A DNA stretch of 11,533 nucleotides. It comes from Chloroflexota bacterium (GTDB lineage: Bacteria > Chloroflexota > Anaerolineae > Ardenticatenales > Ardenticatenaceae). The notes beneath the pieces are model-generated. The model did no database searches. It worked only from the letters and a program-made list of their open reading frames with translations, and was not told where the DNA came from. The position numbers were made by a program, and so were the translations under genes. The first letter of the stretch is position 1; the number at the start of each line of letters is the position of its first letter. The stretch is taken from assembly GCA_003520455.1 (NCBI GenBank), contig DOUV01000327.1, positions 1-11,533 of the forward strand. The letters run 5' to 3'. Of the stretch, positions 7,340 through 11,533 are shown piece after piece.

Positions 7340-7613
7340 CTCGCCCTTGAATCCCTGGCTCAACGGCTCGATACCCGCTCGGGCAAGAAGCGCAGGTTGC
7401 GCCCGAGCGGGTCTGGAACCTTCCAAGCCTCGTAAGGGGCTGGAATGGCTGCTCCGGCCATTCGTCCGCCGATCGCCCGGCGTCGACCGCCGCGCTCGCC
7501 ATTCTCATCAGATCAGTGATGTACTGCCGGACCAACCGAAGATCTTCGACTCGCCCATAAACGCGAGCCGCCCGGACGGACAATGCGACCCGAACCTGGA
7601 CGCCGGACGGCAT
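7314..7613 (-). CDS. Possible small ORF between trpD and trpC, unknown
   Basis: A frame of about 99 codons fills the 290-base trpD-trpC gap and would overlap the first 26 bases of trpC. The first half (from MPSGVQVRVALSVRAARVYG) has GC-rich third positions and an amphipathic, helix-like pattern. The second half runs through the strong 7373-7412 hairpin and looks less protein-like. No good Shine-Dalgarno precedes the ATG at 7613; a TTG at 7664 inside trpD is an alternative. No family is recognised. It may be a real small gene, a decayed gene or plain leader RNA. Confidence 0.22.
   Translation of the reverse strand: MPSGVQVRVALSVRAARVYGRVEDLRLVRQYITDLMRMASAAVDAGRSADEWPEQPFQPLTRLGRFQTRSGATCASCPSGYRAVEPGIQGRDGQENDPR
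7373..7412 (-). promoter_or_regulatory. Strong hairpin in the leader of trpC
   Basis: ACCCGCTCGGGC (7373-7384) and its exact complement (7401-7412) form a perfect 12-bp, nearly all-GC stem with a 16-base loop. The 3' side ends 33 bases before the trpC ATG on the minus strand. No T-run follows on either strand, so it is not a classical terminator. Control of mRNA stability, RNase processing or attenuation of trpC expression are possible roles; none is shown by sequence alone. Confidence 0.5.
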
Positions 7614-7629
7614 GCATCCATTCGAGAGC

Positions 7630-8670
7630 TCATTGGCTCGCAGCGAGGCGCTGGCTGGTCGCAATCAGCCGATCAAGTGTAGCAGAGGCGGCCCCACTGT
7701 CAATGCTCGTCGCAGCAAGTTCCAGTCCGTCGCCGAGCGTGTGCGTCCTTCCGCCCGCAACGAGGGCCGCGGCAGCGTTGAGGAGGACCACGTCGCGCTT
7801 GGGGCCCTGGATGGTGCCATCGAGCACTCCTCGGGTGAGCCTGGCGTTCGTCTCTGCATCGCCACCCAGCAGGTCGGTCAGAGAGGCGCGCTCGAAGCCG
7901 AGGGCGGCCGGATCGAGCGTTTCCCGAACGACCCGCCCGTTGGCCCCGTTGCACCCAAAGTAGCTGACGTGGTTCGGTCCGGTGGTCGTGAGTTCGTCGA
8001 GACCGTCGGCGCTGTGGACCACGAAGGCGGCCCGGCTCCCCAACGCCAGCAACACCCCGGCGAGCGGCTCGACCAGGGCCGCGTCGTAGACGCCCATGAG
8101 TTGGGCCTCGGCCCCGGCGGGATTGGTCAGCGGGCCGAGAACGTTGAAGACCGTGCGAATTCCCAGCTCACGGCGCGGCCCGATGGCGTGGCGCATGGCG
8201 GGGTGGAGTCTGGGCGCGAAGAGAAAGCCGATGCCGGATTCATCGACGCACTCAGCCACCGCCTCCGGTGCCAGGTCGAGATTGACGCCCAGGGCCTGGA
8301 GCACGTCGGCGGAACCGCTGCGGCTGCTCACGCTGCGGTTGCCATGTTTGGCCACCGCCAGGCCGGCGCCGGCGACCACGAAGGCCGTCGTCGTCGAGAT
8401 GTTGAAGGTACCGACCTTGTCGCCCCCGGTGCCGCAGGTATCGACCAGGTCCGTGCGGCGGGGACGCACCGCGATGGCGGCCCGCCGCATCGAGCGCGCG
8501 CAGCCGGTAATTTCGTCCACCGTCTCGCCTTTGAGGCGGAGGGCTGTGAGAAAAGCGCCGATTTGGGCCTGCGTCCCCTCACCTCGCATGATCTCGTCCA
8601 TGACGGTCTCGGCCTCAGCCGCTGTCAGGTTCTCGCCCTCGATGAGCTTGCCAATCGCCACCCGAATCAT
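7630..8670 (-). CDS. trpD: Anthranilate phosphoribosyltransferase
   Basis: Transfers phosphoribose from PRPP to anthranilate, the second committed step. The 346 residues are typical of a monofunctional TrpD. Order of motifs: N-terminal helical domain with the MDEIMRGEGTQAQIGAFLTALRLKG pattern near residue 24 onward; DTCGTGGDKVGTFNIST with the PRPP-binding glycine loop (Gly80-Asp84); KHGNRSVSSRSGSADVLQALG (from Lys108), which contacts PRPP and anthranilate; NVLGPLTNPA; and VHSADGLDEL, carrying the acidic Asp-Glu pair for magnesium. The ATG at 8670 has GGAGGTGA six bases upstream. It is separate from trpG, which lies 79 bases upstream, unlike the TrpG-TrpD fusion of enteric bacteria. Confidence 0.97.
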   Translation of the reverse strand: MIRVAIGKLIEGENLTAAEAETVMDEIMRGEGTQAQIGAFLTALRLKGETVDEITGCARSMRRAAIAVRPRRTDLVDTCGTGGDKVGTFNISTTTAFVVAGAGLAVAKHGNRSVSSRSGSADVLQALGVNLDLAPEAVAECVDESGIGFLFAPRLHPAMRHAIGPRRELGIRTVFNVLGPLTNPAGAEAQLMGVYDAALVEPLAGVLLALGSRAAFVVHSADGLDELTTTGPNHVSYFGCNGANGRVVRETLDPAALGFERASLTDLLGGDAETNARLTRGVLDGTIQGPKRDVVLLNAAAALVAGGRTHTLGDGLELAATSIDSGAASATLDRLIATSQRLAASQ

Positions 8671-8697
8671 TATTCACCTCCATACGGATAGTTATGC

Positions 8698-8739
8698 GTG
8701 CTGAGTTTTGAATTCTTATGAGGGAACGGCCCTCAGCAC
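8698..8739 (-). promoter_or_regulatory. Two mutually exclusive hairpins between trpG and trpD
   Basis: GTGCTGAG (8698-8705) can pair with CTCAGCAC (8732-8739). GAGGG (8720-8724) can instead pair with CCCTC (8730-8734). The two share 8732-8734, so only one can form at a time. They lie in the 79-base leader of trpD, upstream of its Shine-Dalgarno. The layout could tune trpD translation, but no Trp-rich leader peptide or T-run accompanies it. Confidence 0.35.
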
Positions 8740-8749
8740 TCAGTACTTC

Positions 8750-9313
8750 CTAATATTTCGTGAGGAAATTGCGCAGCAGCGTTTTACCGTGCTGCGTCAG
8801 GATGCTCTCCGGGTGAAACTGCACGCCGAAGGTCGGAGCGGTTCGATGGCGCAAGCCCATAACCTCTCCCTCGGCCGTGAACGCTGTGACCGCGAGGCAC
8901 GCAGGTAGGGGCTCGTTGACGATCAGACTATGGTAGCGCGTGGCTTCGAACGGGCTGGGAATGCCCCCGAAGAGACGGTCGCTGGTGTGATAGATCGGGC
9001 TGGTCTTGCCATGCATCAACCGCGGCGCCTGCGTGACCGTCCCCCCAAACGCCTGTCCCAGACACTGATGACCCAGGCAGACCCCCAGAATCGGCGTCCG
9101 CTCGTAGAGCGCACCGATCAGATCGAGCGAGACGCCACCCTCTTCCGGCGTGCCCGGCCCCGGGGAGATCACGACATGTGAGGGTGCAAGCGCCGCCACC
9201 TCCTCGACATTGATCGCATCATTGCGACGGACCACCAGGTCGGCGCCCAGTTCGCCCAGATATTGCACCAGGTTGTAGGTGAATGAGTCGTAGTTATCGA
9301 TCACGAGAACCAT
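8750..9313 (-). CDS. trpG: Anthranilate synthase component II (glutamine amidotransferase)
   Basis: Class I (triad) glutamine amidotransferase that supplies ammonia to TrpE. The 187 residues open with [14 protein letters not shown]. The oxyanion segment SPGPGTP is present, nucleophile Cys79 lies in GVCLGHQ, and His167 and Glu169 in FGVQFHPES complete the triad. HGKTSP and RYHSL are typical of the TrpG/PabA branch. I chose the ATG at 9313, with GGGAGGTGG at ideal spacing; a TTG at 9349 would overlap trpS. TrpG and PabA cannot be separated by sequence alone and one protein often serves both. The trp operon position fits TrpG. It starts 28 bases after trpS ends. Confidence 0.95.
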   Translation of the reverse strand: MVLVIDNYDSFTYNLVQYLGELGADLVVRRNDAINVEEVAALAPSHVVISPGPGTPEEGGVSLDLIGALYERTPILGVCLGHQCLGQAFGGTVTQAPRLMHGKTSPIYHTSDRLFGGIPSPFEATRYHSLIVNEPLPACLAVTAFTAEGEVMGLRHRTAPTFGVQFHPESILTQHGKTLLRNFLTKY

Positions 9314-9319
9314 AGACCA

Positions 9320-9324
9320 CCTCC
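9320..9324 (-). promoter_or_regulatory. Ribosome binding site of trpG
   Basis: GGAGG inside GGGAGGTGG, six bases before ATG 9313. It rules out the longer TTG start that would overlap trpS. Confidence 0.8.
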
Positions 9325-9341
9325 CTTTTGCGGTCCAATCT

Positions 9342-10370
9342 TCAACCAAGTGTTGCCGGCAGGACGAACCCCACCTTGCGCTTGACCTCTTCGATCTTCG
9401 GCTCGGCGACCGCCCGGGCGCGCTCGGCGCCGATGGCCAGGATGCGATCGAGTTCCGCCGGGTCGGCGATCAGCTCGCGGTAGCGCTCGCGGATCGGGCG
9501 CAAGGCCTCTACTACGACCTCCGCCACCTCGTTCTTGAGGTCGCCGTAACCCCGCGCCCTGGCGAAGTGCGCCTCGATCTCGGGGCGACTCTTGCCGGTG
9601 AGCAGTTCGTAGATCTGGAGCAGGTTATTGACGCCGGCCTTCTCCGGCTCTTCGCTGAAGACGATCTCACGCCCCGCGTCGGTGACCGCGCGGCGGATGG
9701 CGTAGCGGATCTCGTCAGGCTCGTCAACTAGCCGGATCGCGTGACCACGGACTGTCTCGCTCTTGCTCATCTTGACGGTCGGCTCGTTAAGCGCCATGAT
9801 GCGCGCCCCGCTCTCACGAATGACCACCCTGGGCACGACGAAGGTCTCGCCGTAGAGGTAGTTGAACCGCTGCGCGATGTCGCGGGTGAGCTCGACGTGC
9901 TGCTTCTGATCCTCGCCAACCGGCACCTCGTCGGCGTCGTAGAGCAGGATGTCGGCGGCCTGAAGCACCGGGTAGATCAGTAGCCCGGTGAGAACGCTCT
10001 CCTGCTTCGCAGCCTTCATCTTGTACTGGGTCATGCGCTCCAGCCAACCGAGCGGCGTGATGCAGTTCAGAATCCAGGCGCCCTCGGCGTGTGCACGAAC
10101 GTGGCTCTGCACAAAGAGCGTGGTCTTCTGCGGATCGATGCCCGCCGCCAGGAGCAGCGCCGCCAGGTCTCGGGTCTGGTAATGCAGGGTCTCCCGGTCC
10201 TGCGGCACAGTGATCGCGTGCAGGTCCACGATGGAAATGAATTGATCTTTTTCCGACTGCCCGGCCACCCACTGCTGAATCGCACCTAAGTAGTTGCCAA
10301 GGTGCAACATGCCCGAAGGTTGAATTCCCGAGAAGACCCGGGGACGTTTGGAAGTTGATCGTGTTGCCAT
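9342..10370 (-). CDS. trpS: Tryptophanyl-tRNA synthetase
   Basis: Class Ic aminoacyl-tRNA synthetase that activates tryptophan and charges tRNA-Trp in the cytoplasm. The 342 residues are the normal bacterial length. After [10 protein letters not shown] comes [10 protein letters not shown], with HLGN (23-26) as the HIGH-motif variant. [20 protein letters not shown], which belongs to the tryptophan/ATP site, follows. KMSKS lies at residues 190-194 within [11 protein letters not shown], and the helical C-terminal part carries anticodon recognition. The ATG at 10370 has GGAGGAG just upstream; a longer frame to 10433 lacks support. It is unusual here in sitting between trpE and trpG, where the tRNA-charging enzyme would be co-expressed with the synthesis of its amino acid. 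A 290-base gap before it could hold its own promoter, but none is clear. Confidence 0.96.
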   Translation of the reverse strand: MATRSTSKRPRVFSGIQPSGMLHLGNYLGAIQQWVAGQSEKDQFISIVDLHAITVPQDRETLHYQTRDLAALLLAAGIDPQKTTLFVQSHVRAHAEGAWILNCITPLGWLERMTQYKMKAAKQESVLTGLLIYPVLQAADILLYDADEVPVGEDQKQHVELTRDIAQRFNYLYGETFVVPRVVIRESGARIMALNEPTVKMSKSETVRGHAIRLVDEPDEIRYAIRRAVTDAGREIVFSEEPEKAGVNNLLQIYELLTGKSRPEIEAHFARARGYGDLKNEVAEVVVEALRPIRERYRELIADPAELDRILAIGAERARAVAEPKIEEVKRKVGFVLPATLG

Positions 10371-10428
10371 TGTCTCCTCCGATGACTGAGAGATTAGATG
10401 ATCTCGCAGGTCCCGGCTTATCTTGAGA

Positions 10429-10581
10429 ACCAAGAGGGTTGTCTCATGACCCGACGCCTACACGAGCGTGTCTTGTTTTTGCCACGAATTTCACAAATCA
10501 ATTTTCCTTTTCGTGTCCACTCGTGCCATTCGTGGCCGAAAGTTTATTCCTTTTAGGAGATGCCGGGCACCAAGAGGGTTG
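10429..10581. repeat. Segment bounded by a 13-bp direct repeat between trpE and trpS
   Basis: ACCAAGAGGGTTG occurs at 10429-10441 and again at 10569-10581, exactly 140 bases apart. Between them lies low-GC, repeat-like DNA: degenerate TCGTG(T/C/G)CCA units at 10510-10537 and the 9-bp inverted pair GCCACGAAT (10481-10489) / ATTCGTGGC (10528-10536). From memory, CACGAATTTCAC / CATTCGTGGC strings recur as dispersed intergenic repeats in many environmental genomes. The direct repeats could be a target duplication around a small non-autonomous insertion, or a slippage duplication. No clear terminal inverted repeats or coding potential are seen. Confidence 0.45.
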
Positions 10582-10662
10582 CAAGACTTTAAGGCCATTT
10601 TGCTTCATGATCTTGCCCGCTCGACCCTCGTTTCGAGAGCGCCAATAACGAACCTCCCATCT

Positions 10663-11533
10663 CTAAGCACCGATCTTTGCCTCTGCCATTTCAATCGCCA
10701 CGCCCAAAGCACGTGCCTTGTGCAGGGTTTCCTCCCACTCACGCGTAGGGTCGCTGTCGGCGACGATGCCGGCGCCGGCTTGAAGATAGGCGTTCTCGCC
10801 CTGCATGATGATCGTGCGAATAGTGATGCAGGTGTCCATGTTCCCGTTGAAGCCGAAGTACCCCACAGCGCCGGCGTAAGGACCGCGCCGTACGCTCTCC
10901 AGTTCGTCGATGATCTCCATGGCCCGCACCTTGGGCGCCCCGCTGACGGTACCCGCCGGAAAAGTGGCTCGGACCAGGTCGTAGGCGTCGAGCTCGGGCC
11001 GCAGGGTGCCCGCGACCCGGCTGACCAGGTGCATGACGTGCGAATAGCGCTCGACCCGCATCAACTCGGGGACGTGGATGGAGCCGTACTCGCACACCCG
11101 CCCCAAGTCGTTCCGGCCGAGGTCCACCAGCATGACGTGCTCGGCCCGCTCTTTGGGGTCGGCCGCCAGTTCGGCGGCGAGCCGCTCGTCCTCCGCGGCA
11201 TCGGCACCTCGTGGGCGGGTACCGGCGATGGGGTAGACCTCGGCGCGTCGCCCCACCAGGCGCGCCATCATCTCCGGCGAGGAGCCCACGAGAACCGTGC
11301 GCTCGCCACTCGCCTGCGGGCCGAAGTCCAGGAAGAACAGATAGGGCGAGGGATTCAAGCGCCGGAGGGCACGGTAGACGTCGAAGGGATCGGCCTGGGT
11401 GCGACGGCTCAGGCGGTGCGAGAGCACGACCTGAAAGATATCGCCGGCCGCGATGTGCTCCTTGGCCGCCCGGACCGCGCCCTCGAACTGCTCGCGCGGC
11501 AGCAGCGGCTGGGAGAGACGCCCGACCCCGGGG
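10663..11533 (-). CDS. trpE: Anthranilate synthase component I, C-terminal part (N-terminus outside window)
   Basis: Chorismate-utilising subunit that makes anthranilate with ammonia from TrpG. About 290 residues of the chorismate-binding domain are present. The frame is open to the window edge, so the start is missing. Motifs in order: [50 protein letters not shown], the SHVMHLVS segment carrying the catalytic-region His, [20 protein letters not shown], and [20 protein letters not shown] with the terminal [12 protein letters not shown]. These are diagnostic of TrpE/PabB-type enzymes. The trp context and [13 protein letters not shown] point to TrpE. The Trp feedback-inhibition site (LLES) would be upstream and cannot be checked. 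It precedes trpS by 292 bases. Confidence 0.95.
   Translation of the reverse strand, partial: PGVGRLSQPLLPREQFEGAVRAAKEHIAAGDIFQVVLSHRLSRRTQADPFDVYRALRRLNPSPYLFFLDFGPQASGERTVLVGSSPEMMARLVGRRAEVYPIAGTRPRGADAAEDERLAAELAADPKERAEHVMLVDLGRNDLGRVCEYGSIHVPELMRVERYSHVMHLVSRVAGTLRPELDAYDLVRATFPAGTVSGAPKVRAMEIIDELESVRRGPYAGAVGYFGFNGNMDTCITIRTIIMQGENAYLQAGAGIVADSDPTREWEETLHKARALGVAIEMAEAKIGA

Noticed and set aside
7612..8691. 359-codon plus-strand frame opposite trpD
   Set aside because: Long, but exactly antisense to a trpD with intact motifs; composition follows the complementary strand.
10461..10480. Hairpin ACACGAGCGTGT followed by a T-rich run on the plus strand, terminator-like
   Set aside because: No plus-strand gene lies upstream; the two-base loop is too tight and the T-run is displaced.
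10490..10610. 36-codon minus-strand frame between trpE and trpS containing a Trp codon, a possible leader peptide
   Set aside because: It runs through the dispersed-repeat-like segment, has a single Trp codon and no following attenuator with a T-run, and lies after trpE.
10371..10662. T-box or TRAP-type tryptophan control before trpS
   Set aside because: No T-box AGGGTGG-type motif and no run of spaced GAG/TAG triplets was found.

Overview
The window is GC-rich bacterial chromosomal DNA. Genes are tightly packed, most starts have strong Shine-Dalgarno sequences, and GTG starts occur. Nothing in it fixes the taxon. The gene style would suit Chloroflexota or another GC-rich environmental lineage, but that is only a guess. 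There are no rRNA, tRNA, phage, CRISPR or transposase genes.

Right side (about 11533 down to 2806, all minus strand): a near-complete tryptophan operon in the order trpE (5' end outside the window) - trpS - trpG - trpD - [possible small ORF] - trpC - 45-codon membrane microprotein - trpF - HIT protein - trpB - trpA. It covers chorismate to anthranilate (TrpE/TrpG), phosphoribosylation (TrpD), isomerisation (TrpF), ring closure (TrpC) and the final TrpA/TrpB steps. It also contains the enzyme that charges tRNA with the product (TrpS). Catalytic residues of all seven Trp enzymes are visible wherever the relevant part lies in the window. Several intercistronic gaps are unusually long (290 nt trpE-trpS, 290 nt trpD-trpC, 147 nt trpC-microprotein, 139 nt hit-trpB, 101 nt trpB-trpA), and some hold strong inverted repeats. 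The trpE-trpS gap holds a dispersed-repeat-like segment bounded by a 13-bp direct repeat.

Middle (2370-2805): a gene-free stretch between converging transcription units. It holds an 18-bp inverted repeat whose arms are themselves palindromes (REPIN-like), a good intrinsic terminator for the plus-strand gene, and a weaker candidate terminator for the trp operon.

Left side (1-2369): a plus-strand carboxymuconolactone decarboxylase/AhpD-like gene (1983-2369). An 819-bp stretch without a recognisable gene separates it from a divergent minus-strand tannase/feruloyl-esterase gene with a signal peptide. The esterase frame is broken by a single in-frame TAG, after which the same frame stays open to the window edge.

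The most interesting candidates are the uncatalogued membrane microprotein apparently coupled to trpF, the trpS and HIT genes inside the trp operon, the 12-bp-stem hairpin before trpC, and the two intergenic repeat structures. No clearly new defence or mobile system is visible.
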